Counted from the first letter of the stretch, positions 32,609 through 41,706 are shown. The stretch: 64,000 bases of DNA from Pseudovibrio sp. Ad37 (GCF_001623075.1 NZ_LMCF01000048.1:1-64000); one strand, 5' to 3'. Made by a program: numbers and translations. The notes: generated from the letters alone by a model not told the origin.

Positions 32609-34060
32609 TTAAAGAAATCCGAGCAGGTACCACCACAGCATGTCGATCGGGACAAGCAGGAACAGGCTGATCGCAAACAGCGTCAGACACAGTTTGATCA
32701 CGGCCTTCGGCGGCAGGTTTCCAACCTGAATGGCGGCGACCAGTGGCGGCGCCTGAAACGGCAGGAACACATTGGAAAACGCCATAACCTGCGTCATCAA
32801 AACAGTCTGCAAGGGCAGGCCAGTGGCATCGGCCAAGTCCCCGGCAACCGGTGTCATCACAGCTGGCACACCCGGCAGGTTTGTTGCCATGGCAACCAGC
32901 GTTGATAGGCCAGTGAGAACGGAGAGGTTCCAAATTGGAGTGTCCTGCGCAAAACCTGCTTTGCCGCCAACAGCCTGAACCAAAGCCTCACCCAGTCCGG
33001 CGACTGAGATGACAGCCCCCAGCCCCATGATGCCCGCGACGAACATCAGGGAGCCATAGCTCAGGTCTTGATTGATGCAGGTTTTGGAGGTCAGCTTGGC
33101 ATTGGGCCAGAAGCAGGCCAGAGCCGCCGCAAGGCCAACCCATGCCGGGCCAATTGGATGCAGGCTGTCCGTCAGCCAGAAAATAAGGCACAGGGCCAGA
33201 ATGATCATCAGGCGCCGTTCAGGAGCACTAACTGGTGGTACCTCCTCTGTGGTCTCATGCGCGTCCTGAGGAAGCTTGTCCGGGAACAGGACCAGTGTCA
33301 GACCGATAAGGATGAGTGATTTCAGGATGCCCAGAACCGGGAAGTTCAGACGCAAGTAATCCCAATAGGAAATGCTGAGGTCATACAGACTCTCGCTCAT
33401 CCCCGCGAGGATCATGTTGGGGGCGTTGGCAGGCAAAATGGTGAACGCCGGAGCGAAGGTCGCAAAGGCCGCCGCACAAAGCATACCCGTACGCCCGTTG
33501 GAGCCGGGTTTGAAGCCGATCTGCGCAGCAAGGGCGGAGATCACCGGCAGCAAAATCATGATACGGCCAATGGAAGAGGGCACCACAAACGCCAGCGCCA
33601 CACTGAAGGCAACAATGCTGGAGACCAACCCGGCATAGCTGTTGAGCGGCAAACGCATCAGCAGCACGGCGGCTCGTTTGTCCAGCTTGGTGTGCTTGAT
33701 GGAAGCTCCAAGTACGAGGCCTGCGAACAGCAGCCAGAAGGTTGAGGTCTGGAAGCCGGAGAATACCACTTCCGGCGGGGCAATTCCGATTACGATGGCA
33801 ACGAAGAAGAAGGCGAGCGCGGTCCAGTATTCCGGCACCACACCCGTTGCCCATAGGCCGAGACAACCAACGGATAGGACCGCAGCAACGGCCATGCCAG
33901 CAGGCAGATAAGCGGAGGCCAGAAGGCCCGCGATTGTGACGGCAATCGCCACTCCAAGAAACTGCCAGGTCTGTTTGGTGTTAAAGGAGGATTTTATTTT
34001 TTCGGGCGTGGGACTGAGCCCGGAGGCCGGAGCTGTGTCGTGCTGGGTGTGATCTGTCAT
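32609..34060 (-). CDS. SLC13/DASS-type anion transporter
   Basis: A 483-residue membrane protein with about 12 hydrophobic segments and the anion:Na+ symporter layout. Two re-entrant-like segments are visible (VVPSSIGRIMILLPV in the first half, TNLPGVPAVMTPV in the second, where the family's Ser-Asn-Thr-type motif is changed). The hydrophilic N-terminus is about 45 residues. Family members import dicarboxylates, citrate, sulfate or other oxyanions. ATG 34060 chosen; upstream TTG/GTG starts would run into regulatory boxes. Boxes like those before tdaC and tdaF lie 81-141 bases upstream, suggesting control by TdaA and a role in precursor or sulfur supply, or in TDA transport (inference). Confidence 0.85.
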   Translation of the reverse strand: MTDHTQHDTAPASGLSPTPEKIKSSFNTKQTWQFLGVAIAVTIAGLLASAYLPAGMAVAAVLSVGCLGLWATGVVPEYWTALAFFFVAIVIGIAPPEVVFSGFQTSTFWLLFAGLVLGASIKHTKLDKRAAVLLMRLPLNSYAGLVSSIVAFSVALAFVVPSSIGRIMILLPVISALAAQIGFKPGSNGRTGMLCAAAFATFAPAFTILPANAPNMILAGMSESLYDLSISYWDYLRLNFPVLGILKSLILIGLTLVLFPDKLPQDAHETTEEVPPVSAPERRLMIILALCLIFWLTDSLHPIGPAWVGLAAALACFWPNAKLTSKTCINQDLSYGSLMFVAGIMGLGAVISVAGLGEALVQAVGGKAGFAQDTPIWNLSVLTGLSTLVAMATNLPGVPAVMTPVAGDLADATGLPLQTVLMTQVMAFSNVFLPFQAPPLVAAIQVGNLPPKAVIKLCLTLFAISLFLLVPIDMLWWYLLGFL

Positions 34061-34140
34061 AGCGACCTGTGATTCTGATTTTGAAAAATGAGGTGCCAGA
34101 ACTATGATTTTTGCACTTGCCAATAATCCAATCGATTTAT

Positions 34141-34201
34141 CAGAGGCATAGCCTCAGCATTTTCGAATATGCTGATCAGGGAGACCTCAGAAAAACTGAG
34201 G
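34141..34201. promoter_or_regulatory. LysR-type boxes upstream of the SLC13 transporter
   Basis: CAGAGG-CATAG-CCTCAG (34141-34157) closely matches CTGAGG-CATAC-CCTCAG at 29637-29653. The second box, CCTCAG-AAAAA-CTGAGG (34185-34201), is a perfect inverted repeat with T-N11-A geometry. They lie 81-141 bases upstream of the transporter start, and 123 bases before the divergent TrmO-like gene. Confidence 0.7.
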
Positions 34202-34323
34202 TGCTCCATTCGATAAATCGAATTTACTCGGATATCGTCTCCAAGTATCGATCTGTAGTTGAGGTAGATTTTGGCTTTGGAGACGTTAAGTGTTTAATTT
34301 TGCAACCTATTACGGCTTCACAA

Positions 34324-34782
34324 ATGAATAATCAGCAGGAAACCACGGTGTCTTCAGGCATCATCATGAACCCGATTGGCTTTGTGCGCTCAGGCTTCTC
34401 AGAAACGCGCGAATGCCCGAAATCCAGTCGTCGCAACCCTGCCCAGAGCCAACTGGAAATTGCCTCTCCTTATGCGGATGCGCTTTTGAACATCACGATG
34501 GCCTCTCATCTCTGGGTGATGTACTGGCTGCACCACTCTGACGGAACCGCGCTTGTTCGGCGCGCCCGTGGAGAGGAAGCGGCGCGTGGTGTTTTTGCCA
34601 GCCGTTCACCCAACCGCCCGAACCCGATTGGTTTGAGCTCGGTTGAATTAATCAGACGGGACGGCAACGTTTTGACAGTGAGTGGATTGGATTGCATTGA
34701 TGGCACGCCAATTCTGGATCTCAAACCCTATGTCCCTATAGAAGACCACCAGCCAACTGCGCAAATTGCGTGGCAGCCATGA
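34324..34782 (+). CDS. TrmO/TsaA-like protein (short form)
   Basis: A 152-residue protein with the UPF0066/TsaA beta-barrel signature: MNPIGFVRSGF at the start, the S-adenosylmethionine-contact motif GVFASRSPNRPNPIGLS and GLDCIDGTPILDLKPYVP. E. coli TrmO, which methylates N6-threonylcarbamoyl-adenosine in tRNA, is longer by a C-terminal domain that is absent here. Start uncertain: ATG 34324, or GTG 34348 with AGGA upstream. It shares the box-bearing gap with the SLC13 gene, so it may be a specialised member of the TDA locus or the tRNA enzyme of the cell. Confidence 0.82.
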   Translation: MNNQQETTVSSGIIMNPIGFVRSGFSETRECPKSSRRNPAQSQLEIASPYADALLNITMASHLWVMYWLHHSDGTALVRRARGEEAARGVFASRSPNRPNPIGLSSVELIRRDGNVLTVSGLDCIDGTPILDLKPYVPIEDHQPTAQIAWQP

Positions 34783-34837
34783 TCCGGAACCTGAGGATGC
34801 GCATGTTGCCGTGCGTCCCGCTCAGAAAGTCTGAGAC

Positions 34838-36400
34838 ATGCACATCTTTCACCAACCCCTTGTGCGCGTTGCAATCGCAGCTGTCGCGGCTCTGCTGCTG
34901 ACAATTGCTGCAGGGATTGCTGGTCCCATAAACCAGCTTGTTATAACCGATGCCCGCGGAGACCGTGGGATGCTGGCGCCTTATGTTCATGGCAGAAACG
35001 GTATTGCTTATCTCTACACCACATATGTTTTTGATAGTCTGTTAAGCCAATCGAAAGACGGTGAGCTGGTCCCGGCTCTGGCACGGCACTGGACTGTTTC
35101 TAAGGATGGTTTGACCTGTGATGTGTATCTAGACCTGCGGGCATCCTGGCATGATGGGCAGCAGGTTACAGCGGCAGATGCAGCTTTCACCTTCAGTTAT
35201 ATGAAGGAGCATCCTTACGTCTTTGTCTCCGTCGATAATGTGAGAGAAGCCGAGGTTGTCTCCCCTGGTCACCTTAAGCTCTCTCTCAAAAAGCCTGATG
35301 CCGGGTTGCTGAACGGGCTTCTGCTTTCCATGCCAGTCCTGCCAAAACACGTCTATCAGGGCGTGGTGGAACCACAGCGATTTGCGGAGCCGGATGCAGT
35401 TATTGGCAGTGGGCCTTACCGCCTTGTTGAGTACAGTAAGGCGCAAGGGCGCTATGTGCTGGAAGGGAATACGGATTATTATCTGGGCAAACCAAAGTTT
35501 AAGCGCATTGCTATTGTGAAGATGGCGACAGATGCGGCGTTGAGGGCGGTTCAGGCCGGGGACATCGACGTGATTTCCTACTTGCCTCCTGATCGTCTGG
35601 AACAGGCCGAGGCGATTGGTCTGAATGTTGCCAAGGCGTATAGCCACCATTCCCTGCGGCTTGGCTTCAACCATAGCGGACGCTTTAACGACAAGTCACT
35701 TCGCCATGCGATTGCTTATGCAATTGACCGGACTGCCATCATCCAAACAGTTTTCCAAAAAACGGCAGAGGTGGCAGATACTGGCTTCATTCAGGAGGAG
35801 TCGCCCTGGCATTCTCAGGAGAAGCATTCAGAGTATTCCTTTAATCCTCAACGATCTTCCGATCTTCTGATCTCCAAAGGCTGGGATCGAGGAGAAGATG
35901 GGCTGTGGTATCGTGACGGAGAGCAGGTTGCATTGCGCCTTCTTGCCAGCAGACGTGAGAGCAAAACAGCGAAAGTTCTTGCAGAGCAGCTTGAGACGTT
36001 TGGCATAGAGCTGGAGGTTCGCATTTTAGAGCGAGCCGCGCTTCAGGACAGTCTGTCTGAGGGTAATTATGATCTGGCCCTTTACTCCTCCGGTACTCTT
36101 GGTGATCCGAATGGAATTATGCGCCGTGTTTTTGGAAGCAAGTGGGCGAGTGATGGTTATGACGGCCAAGAGTTGAAGGCGCTTGTGATAGCGCAGTCTG
36201 TTGCGACCACCTTGAAGGAACGGCAGGAAATTCTGGATAAATTTCAAGAGGTTTATTCTCAGGAGCTTCCTGCCTACGCCATCGCAAACCCTCATATGGT
36301 GACTGCCTACAATGACAAGCTCTCCTCCCTCCAGTTTATGCCAGGGGGAGTGGCGATAGGCGTGCCTTCAGCACTGCATAAATCCTATCTGGTTGATTGA
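34838..36400 (+). CDS. Peptide/nickel-type ABC transporter binding protein
   Basis: A 520-residue exported protein of the SBP_bac_5 family (DppA/OppA/NikA class). A signal peptide or lipid-free anchor (VAIAAVAALLLTIAAG, residues about 11-26) precedes the long two-lobed receptor with ELVPALARHWTVSKDGLT, IGSGPYRLVEYSKAQGRY and LRHAIAYAIDRTAI, all family hallmarks. It heads a four-gene operon with two permeases and a dual ATPase. The ligand is probably a short peptide or peptide-like or metal complex; a role in the TDA locus is only suggested by position. Confidence 0.88.
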   Translation: MHIFHQPLVRVAIAAVAALLLTIAAGIAGPINQLVITDARGDRGMLAPYVHGRNGIAYLYTTYVFDSLLSQSKDGELVPALARHWTVSKDGLTCDVYLDLRASWHDGQQVTAADAAFTFSYMKEHPYVFVSVDNVREAEVVSPGHLKLSLKKPDAGLLNGLLLSMPVLPKHVYQGVVEPQRFAEPDAVIGSGPYRLVEYSKAQGRYVLEGNTDYYLGKPKFKRIAIVKMATDAALRAVQAGDIDVISYLPPDRLEQAEAIGLNVAKAYSHHSLRLGFNHSGRFNDKSLRHAIAYAIDRTAIIQTVFQKTAEVADTGFIQEESPWHSQEKHSEYSFNPQRSSDLLISKGWDRGEDGLWYRDGEQVALRLLASRRESKTAKVLAEQLETFGIELEVRILERAALQDSLSEGNYDLALYSSGTLGDPNGIMRRVFGSKWASDGYDGQELKALVIAQSVATTLKERQEILDKFQEVYSQELPAYAIANPHMVTAYNDKLSSLQFMPGGVAIGVPSALHKSYLVD

Positions 36401-36497
36401 TCAGCTGGACACCCATTGTCAGCCGCCTCCGGGTGGCTGGCACGAGACAACCAAAAACAGGCAGGCCGTTCTTGTGGTACCTCCGATTATTTTAAAC

Positions 36498-37451
36498 ATG
36501 CTGTCTGGCCTTGGCGTTCGCCTCCTGGTGTTTGCACTGCTGGTTTTGCTGGTGTTCTTTCTGCCACGAATGCTTCCAGGGGATCCTGTTGAGGTGTTTC
36601 TTTCCTCTGATCTCTCACGCAACCTCAACGGTGCTGAGAGTGCTGAGCTCCGCGCTCAGTTCGGCTTAGCGGGTGATTGGCCGCAGCAGCTTGGCGTTTA
36701 CCTTTGGGATCTTATCAGGGGTGATCTGGGATACTCAGTTCCACATGCAGCACCTGTTTCGGAACTGCTCAGAGCGTCTATTCCATGGACCTTGCTTCTG
36801 ATCTCCTGCGCTGCGCCGATCTTTCTTTTTGTAGGCGCTGCCGGAGGTATTGAAGCTGGCAAGGCGCCAGGGGCTTTCTTTGACAGGATTGCGACTGGTG
36901 TAGTGATGGTTGTCGCCAGCATTCCGCCATTCACCTCTGCCGTGCTGTTGCTGCTTGCTTTCGGCATTTTGTGGCCCGTATTGCCTTCCGGTGGATCAGA
37001 GCCTTTTTTTCCCAGCAGCAACCCTTTGCAGCGGGATTTTGATATTGCCCGCCACGCTGTGTTGCCTGTGCTGGCACTGTCGCTGCACGAAATATCCCGG
37101 TTCTATTTTTTGGCACGAGGAGAGGCGATCACCCTGTCTCAGCGGCCTTTCATTCTCAATGCATGCGGGCGTGGCATCAAAGGCTGGCGCCTGCGCACGA
37201 CTTATTACGGGAGAAGCCTGTTTCCGGTTTTTCTGGCAAGGATGAGTGATGCGCTGACTGGTTTGTTTGGTGCCGTCCTGTTCGTTGAGATTGTGTTCTC
37301 CTATCCCGGAACGGGGCACTTAATTTACAATGCGATTTTGGATCGTGATTACATTTTGTTGCAGGGCGCGGTCATAGTTATGGCTGGTTTGGTTCTGCTG
37401 TTGAACTGGATCATTGATGCAGTCGCAACAAGTCTGGCGCGTAGAGGGTGA
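36498..37451 (+). CDS. Peptide-type ABC transporter permease (DppB/OppB-like)
   Basis: A 317-residue inner-membrane protein with about six helices. The start LGVRLLVFALLVLLVFFLP leading into MLPGDPVEVFL is the usual DppB N-terminus. The cytoplasmic coupling loop follows (ARGEAITLSQRPFILNACGRGI), and the C-terminal half carries FSYPGTGHLIYNAILDRDY. ATG 36498 fits the family's N-terminus; a TTG at 36393 overlapping the binding-protein stop gives an odd hydrophilic extension. Partner of the next permease. Confidence 0.85.
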   Translation: MLSGLGVRLLVFALLVLLVFFLPRMLPGDPVEVFLSSDLSRNLNGAESAELRAQFGLAGDWPQQLGVYLWDLIRGDLGYSVPHAAPVSELLRASIPWTLLLISCAAPIFLFVGAAGGIEAGKAPGAFFDRIATGVVMVVASIPPFTSAVLLLLAFGILWPVLPSGGSEPFFPSSNPLQRDFDIARHAVLPVLALSLHEISRFYFLARGEAITLSQRPFILNACGRGIKGWRLRTTYYGRSLFPVFLARMSDALTGLFGAVLFVEIVFSYPGTGHLIYNAILDRDYILLQGAVIVMAGLVLLLNWIIDAVATSLARRG

Positions 37452-37455
37452 TCTT

Positions 37456-38301
37456 ATGCTTGGTTATTGGTCACCTATCACGCAAAGTACTGGCTTTATC
37501 TCACGGGGAGCGATTGCTGCTGCGGGTGTGCTGGTTATGGCAGGCTTTGCTTTGTCAGAGAGTTTACCCCAATACAAAACAAGCCCCGATGTCTTGCAGG
37601 CTCCGAGCATGGAGCATTGGCTTGGTACAAATGGGATCGGGCAGGATGTCTTTGTCGGCCTTGTAAGAGCTGCACCAATCACAGTTTTTCTTGCTCTTAT
37701 CACAGCCACCGCGGCGTTGGTGCTGGCTTTGGCTGCGTCCAGTCTGGCTGCGTTTGGCGGGTCGCGCATTCGTAGCGCGATCTTGCGACTGGTGGACGTG
37801 TTGCAGGTGATCCCGTCCATCCTGTTGCTGCTGTTGTTGGCGGCCTGGATACAGCCCGGTTTCCTTGGGCTTGTGGTGCTTTTGTCGCTAACTGGCTGGC
37901 ATGAAGATGTGCGCGTTGCACTGCCGATTTTACTGAGGGAGCTAACCCGCGAGAACGTGCATTTTGCGCGGCGCATGGGGGCCAGTCGCAGATATTGTCT
38001 ACGCCACCACATCCTACCCGCGATCTGGCCCGCAATCGTTGGTTTGTTTTTGCAAAATGTACGGCAGGCAGCCCTCAAAACTGCAGGTTTCGGGTTCCTG
38101 GGTCTGACTGATCCAAGGCTGCTGACCTGGGGCAGTATGATACAGGATTCAATGGACTATCTTTATACGGAGGCATGGCTCTGGCTCCTGCTTCCGCCAG
38201 CGGGTGCACTTTCTCTGTTTCTCGTTGGCATTTTGATTATTGGTGAAGGCTACATGTCAAACGGCAGCCTCAGCGGAAAGGAACATCATGATCCGCGTTG
38301 A
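37456..38301 (+). CDS. Peptide-type ABC transporter permease (DppC/OppC-like)
   Basis: A 281-residue inner-membrane protein: one N-terminal helix, then a domain starting EHWLGTNGIGQDVFVGLVRAA (the HxLGTDxxGRD signature of DppC permeases), then five helices with the coupling loop ENVHFARRMGASRRYCLRHHI. GAGGGTG lies five bases before ATG 37456. The C-terminus overlaps the ATPase start by 14 bases. Completes the channel of the peptide-type importer. Confidence 0.87.
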   Translation: MLGYWSPITQSTGFISRGAIAAAGVLVMAGFALSESLPQYKTSPDVLQAPSMEHWLGTNGIGQDVFVGLVRAAPITVFLALITATAALVLALAASSLAAFGGSRIRSAILRLVDVLQVIPSILLLLLLAAWIQPGFLGLVVLLSLTGWHEDVRVALPILLRELTRENVHFARRMGASRRYCLRHHILPAIWPAIVGLFLQNVRQAALKTAGFGFLGLTDPRLLTWGSMIQDSMDYLYTEAWLWLLLPPAGALSLFLVGILIIGEGYMSNGSLSGKEHHDPR

Positions 38302-39787
38302 GCAGCTTAATCTTTACTATGGTCGCCAACCTCTGCTTGAGGACGTCTCTTTTGAGATCCACAAAGGGCAAACTCTGGCGGTCATTGGAGAACCCGGCGG
38401 TGGCAAGACGAGCCTCGCCCGCTCTCTTATGGGTCTCATTCAAGGGCGCAGGCTGGCAGCGGATGAACAGCCATTGGCTTCCAGTCATTTCAGCTGGAAT
38501 GGAGAGGCCTGGCTGGGAGACATGAATGTCCTGCGTTCATCACGCGCACAATTGCAAGGCATGCGGGGATGTTCTGCAGGCTTGATCGTACAAGCGCTGT
38601 CGGATGCATTGAACCCTCATTTGACCGTTCTGCAACATGTGCAGGAGATGCTGCAGGCACATGGGCTTTATGAGCGGGATGCACTTGAGGAATGTGCCAG
38701 AGGGAATATTCCAGAGCGTCTTTTACATCGTTACCCCTCGGCTCTGAGCGGCGGCGAAATTCAACGTGTGCTGACGGTGCTTGCGCTGGCAAACTCGCCT
38801 GAATTTTTGATCATGGACGAACCGACTGCCGCGTTGGACAGTTTCAATCGGGAAATCGCTATTCGCTCGTTTCAGGCCGGGAGTGAGGACCGCTGCCAAA
38901 TGCTGATCACGCATGACATTGAACTGGCACGCCGCCTGGCAAGCCATGTGGCTGTGCTGCGCAAAGGCAGATTGACTGAGATCGGGACAGCTGAAGAGGT
39001 GCTCGACAGGCCGCGCAGCATCTACACCCAGCAATTGCTGAAACTGAGGCGAAACGCGCATAACTCAGCCCCGATCCTGGCGATTGGAGAAGGGGGGTAT
39101 CCGGAGTTGGAGGCACGTAGTGGTCATGGATTGACCCTTGATAAACTGCATCACAGCTTTGATGGAAGAGCCTTGCTCTCCAACATTTCAGCATTCGTGC
39201 CAGCTGGCCGGTGTCTTGCGATATTGGGGGGAAGCGGAAGCGGCAAAACCACGCTTGCGAGGTTGTTGAGCGGCTATGAAACTGTGCAGGACGGCTTTGT
39301 TTATTGGCAGAACGAGGAAGGGCGCGCCAAGTCCGTGGTGGCGTTGATACCACAGCACCCGCACCGCGCCATGGCCTGTCATTTTACGGTCTATGAGGTC
39401 CTGAAAGAAGCGCTGATGCTGTCTGGTGGAGATCAGTCTGAACTCACGCGGTTGCTGGAGCGGGTTGGGTTGCCGACGGATTCAGACTTCCTGCGCCGCA
39501 AAACCAGAAAGCTCTCCGGCGGTGAAGCACAAAGACTGGTGATTGCACGGGCGCTGGCAATACGGCCTCAGTGTCTGGTAGCTGATGAACCGACCTCAGC
39601 TCTGGACATGCAGGCCCGCAGTCAGGTGCTGGAAATCCTGCGCAGTGTGATGCGCAGCAAGAAGATGGCTCTGGTGCTTTTCACCCACGATCACGCCGCC
39701 GCCCGTTCGCTGGCAGACAAGGTCTGTCATTTGGAGCAGGGCGAACTCATTTGCAACCAAGCCCCGGAAACAAACGCTGCGAGCTGA
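38288..39787 (+). CDS. Peptide-type ABC transporter, dual ATP-binding protein
   Basis: A 499-residue protein with two ABC cassettes, equal to DppD and DppF fused. First: GEPGGGKTSLARSL (Walker A, about residues 35-48), [24 protein letters not shown]. Second: GGSGSGKTTLARLL, LSGGEAQRLVIARAL, CLVADEPTSALDM. ATG 38288 has AAAGGA upstream. It energises the two-permease channel. Fused DppDF proteins are common in alphaproteobacteria (known). The operon ends at a hairpin directly after it. Confidence 0.9.
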   Translation: MIRVEQLNLYYGRQPLLEDVSFEIHKGQTLAVIGEPGGGKTSLARSLMGLIQGRRLAADEQPLASSHFSWNGEAWLGDMNVLRSSRAQLQGMRGCSAGLIVQALSDALNPHLTVLQHVQEMLQAHGLYERDALEECARGNIPERLLHRYPSALSGGEIQRVLTVLALANSPEFLIMDEPTAALDSFNREIAIRSFQAGSEDRCQMLITHDIELARRLASHVAVLRKGRLTEIGTAEEVLDRPRSIYTQQLLKLRRNAHNSAPILAIGEGGYPELEARSGHGLTLDKLHHSFDGRALLSNISAFVPAGRCLAILGGSGSGKTTLARLLSGYETVQDGFVYWQNEEGRAKSVVALIPQHPHRAMACHFTVYEVLKEALMLSGGDQSELTRLLERVGLPTDSDFLRRKTRKLSGGEAQRLVIARALAIRPQCLVADEPTSALDMQARSQVLEILRSVMRSKKMALVLFTHDHAAARSLADKVCHLEQGELICNQAPETNAAS

Positions 39788-39795
39788 AAAAAGGG

Positions 39796-39820
39796 CCAGC
39801 ACGTTTTGGCAACGTGCTGG
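39796..39820. terminator. Terminator between peptide ABC operon and cyclotransferase gene
   Basis: CCAGCACGTT/AACGTGCTGG, a perfect 10-bp stem with a 5-base loop followed by TTTGCTT on the plus strand and CCCTTTTTT on the minus strand; serves both convergent units. Confidence 0.9.
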
Positions 39821-39825
39821 TTTGC

Positions 39826-40377
39826 TTAGGCTGGGGCTGCTTCACTTGACCGAATTGAACGCACGCGGTCCGAGAGCCAATCCAGATCCGGATCGGCGAT
39901 GCCGAGTTCTGTCAGGTGGTCTGCGGTGTTCCAGAGGTAGTCACAGTTCGGGCCTCGCTCACCGGCAGCGGTCGCGATGATCTGAGCTTGCTCTTCGGCG
40001 TTGAACTGACCGTATTGCTCATGCTCGCGGTTGACCACATAAGTGAGCGCCTCAACCTCGCGTCCATCCTGCAGTTTAAGCGTGGTGATGATTTCTCTAT
40101 ACGCCGGATTAAACAGCTCTCGTTTGCGTAGATCTTCCAGCACCTTCTCCTGCCCATCGCGGGGAATGCCCAAAGCAACACCGCTGCAATAAGCATCAGG
40201 TGCTGCATCCAGTGCCAAAACTAGACCGTGTTTGTCGAAGGTGCCACGGTAGCGCAGGGAGCACAGGCAGAACCGGCGTTTCCAACCATCAAGTCGGGCG
40301 GGCACTTGCTCAACGGGTTCAAAACCGGGGTGCCAGATGAGCGAGCCGTAGCCAAAGACCCAGAGAATATCTTTCAT
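39826..40377 (-). CDS. tdaR3: Gamma-glutamylcyclotransferase (ChaC-like), probable TDA resistance TdaR3
   Basis: A 183-residue cytoplasmic enzyme of the ChaC branch of gamma-glutamylcyclotransferases. The substrate loop VFGYGSLIWHPG is at residues 7-18 and the catalytic Glu87 in RKRELFN. ChaC enzymes split glutathione to 5-oxoproline and Cys-Gly. In Phaeobacter a gamma-glutamylcyclotransferase gene (tdaR3) is part of a three-gene TDA resistance set; here the gene is also third after two exported-protein genes downstream of tdaE, so the match is good but rests on recall. ATG 40377 has AAGGGA upstream. Proton or acid stress relief has been proposed as its role. Confidence 0.78.
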   Translation of the reverse strand: MKDILWVFGYGSLIWHPGFEPVEQVPARLDGWKRRFCLCSLRYRGTFDKHGLVLALDAAPDAYCSGVALGIPRDGQEKVLEDLRKRELFNPAYREIITTLKLQDGREVEALTYVVNREHEQYGQFNAEEQAQIIATAAGERGPNCDYLWNTADHLTELGIADPDLDWLSDRVRSIRSSEAAPA

Positions 40378-40410
40378 TTCTTTTCCCTTTTCAGGAGAAT
40401 ATTGAAAAGC

Positions 40411-40438
40411 AAAAAGGGCACCGTGAAAGGCGCCCTTT
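40411..40438 (-). terminator. Hairpin between M23-like gene and tdaR3
   Basis: AAAGGGC/GCCCTTT with extra pairing inside, followed on the minus strand by TTTTTGC. Probably reduces read-through from the upstream pair into tdaR3. Confidence 0.7.
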
Positions 40439-40457
40439 GCGATCAAATCTCAGCTGA

Positions 40458-41129
40458 TCAATCCATAATCAGTTGATAGGACGCCACGAGACTGGTGTAA
40501 GGAGGTAGGAAAACCGATTTTGGTTCGCCGTTCAGCATCACCGTGTCTTTTGCATCAAAATGCAGATGGATTGGTAGCGGTCCAAGCCAGTTGTTGGAGA
40601 TCTTGCCAATGCGGTTGCCTCTGACGATCTTGTCCATTGGCTTCACCTGTAGTGTGCCCATGTCCAGATGCACATAGCGATACAGCGTGCCGGTGGCGCT
40701 CTGGATGGTCACACCAAAACGACCTACATGAGCAACAATGCCGTCTTCTGCTGCAACAGCCCAGTGCTTGCTGGCTTCACATGATGCTGGCCGAATGTCC
40801 TGCCCCTGATGGCCGCCAGATGCGCAAACTGGCAGATCAGCCCTGCGGAACTCGCAGAAGTTATCGCGCCATGGGTAGGAATAGTTCACCGGATCACACT
40901 CGGACCCACCGTCAGCTTTGAACCCGCCCGGTGCATAAGCGTGAGAGTTGGCATAGGCTGGGCCGGATTCCACCGGAAAACGCATGTTCGGAAAGAAGGT
41001 GGCGTGGCTTGCAACACCTTTACCGGTGTTTTCAATCAGGTCTCCCGGCTGCATAAAACGGGAGCTGTCATCTGCGTGAGCGGAGAAGCCGAAGGTCAGG
41101 GCCAGACAGAGATAGATAAATCGCATCAT
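40458..41129 (-). CDS. Exported M23-type (LytM) peptidase-like protein
   Basis: A 223-residue protein with a signal peptide (cut after FSAHA, about residue 19) and a C-terminal LytM/M23 domain: GHQGQDIRP (first zinc-ligand motif HxxxD) and IHLHFDA (HxH). M23 enzymes cut peptidoglycan cross-links or act as amidase activators. The central region has several cysteines. Its start overlaps the stop of the upstream gene by four bases, so the two are coupled. Position between tdaE and the cyclotransferase suggests it is one of the TDA resistance genes (tdaR1/tdaR2 set), but I do not assign the symbol. Confidence 0.82.
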   Translation of the reverse strand: MMRFIYLCLALTFGFSAHADDSSRFMQPGDLIENTGKGVASHATFFPNMRFPVESGPAYANSHAYAPGGFKADGGSECDPVNYSYPWRDNFCEFRRADLPVCASGGHQGQDIRPASCEASKHWAVAAEDGIVAHVGRFGVTIQSATGTLYRYVHLDMGTLQVKPMDKIVRGNRIGKISNNWLGPLPIHLHFDAKDTVMLNGEPKSVFLPPYTSLVASYQLIMD

Positions 41130-41674
41130 TGGTTTGCTCCATTCACAACAAGGAGGGTCTGAACGACGCTTTGAAGAAAATCAGACTTACGGCAGCGCGT
41201 GTCTTTGATCGGGTTGTCGCAGGTCAGGCGGATTGTGTAATGCGCCCCGTAACGGTTCAGATTGTAGTCTGCCCCGTTGCCGATGGACTCATGCGCCGTC
41301 GCCTTATGATGTTCGGTGAGATCTTCCGTTCCGGTCAGCACACTGTGAGACCCCAGAATGCTGATCTGCGCACCTTCCAGAGTGTAGAACGCGGCATAGG
41401 ATGAGTTCTGGCTTCCGAACTGTGGTGTCTCCATCTTCGCATCACTGCCGAAAATCAGGACAGGCAGCTCAATGTAACTGAGCTTGCCAGTTGTAGCGGC
41501 GACGAACTTCTCCACGGCGGCTGGGTCCCGCGCGAGTGACCGCTTTGCAGCGGTTTTGGCTGCTTGCCAATCGATCTTGGTTGGCACACGCTCAACACCA
41601 TTCTTTGCCAGAGTGGGAGCGGCGGTTGTTGCTGCCAGAAGAGTGGCCGCTAATGCGACTTTGGCGAATTCCAT
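41126..41674 (-). CDS. Exported protein of unknown function in TDA locus
   Basis: A 182-residue protein with a clear signal peptide (ALAATLLAATTAAPTLA, cut near residue 22) and a mature part of about 160 residues without a motif I recognise, containing two cysteines near the C-terminus (TCDNPIKDTRC) that could form a disulfide. ATG 41674 has CAGGAG eight bases upstream. It is coupled to the M23-like gene and follows tdaE after a terminator. Probably one of the TDA resistance pair that precedes tdaR3; function unknown. Confidence 0.75.
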   Translation of the reverse strand: MEFAKVALAATLLAATTAAPTLAKNGVERVPTKIDWQAAKTAAKRSLARDPAAVEKFVAATTGKLSYIELPVLIFGSDAKMETPQFGSQNSSYAAFYTLEGAQISILGSHSVLTGTEDLTEHHKATAHESIGNGADYNLNRYGAHYTIRLTCDNPIKDTRCRKSDFLQSVVQTLLVVNGANQ

Positions 41675-41706
41675 AAAAGTCTCCTGTAAATGCAAAAGAG
41701 TGCAAA

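Noticed and set aside
36393-36497. TTG start for the DppB-like permease overlapping the binding-protein stop
   Set aside because: Would add 35 hydrophilic residues absent from the family; ATG 36498 matches the usual N-terminus.
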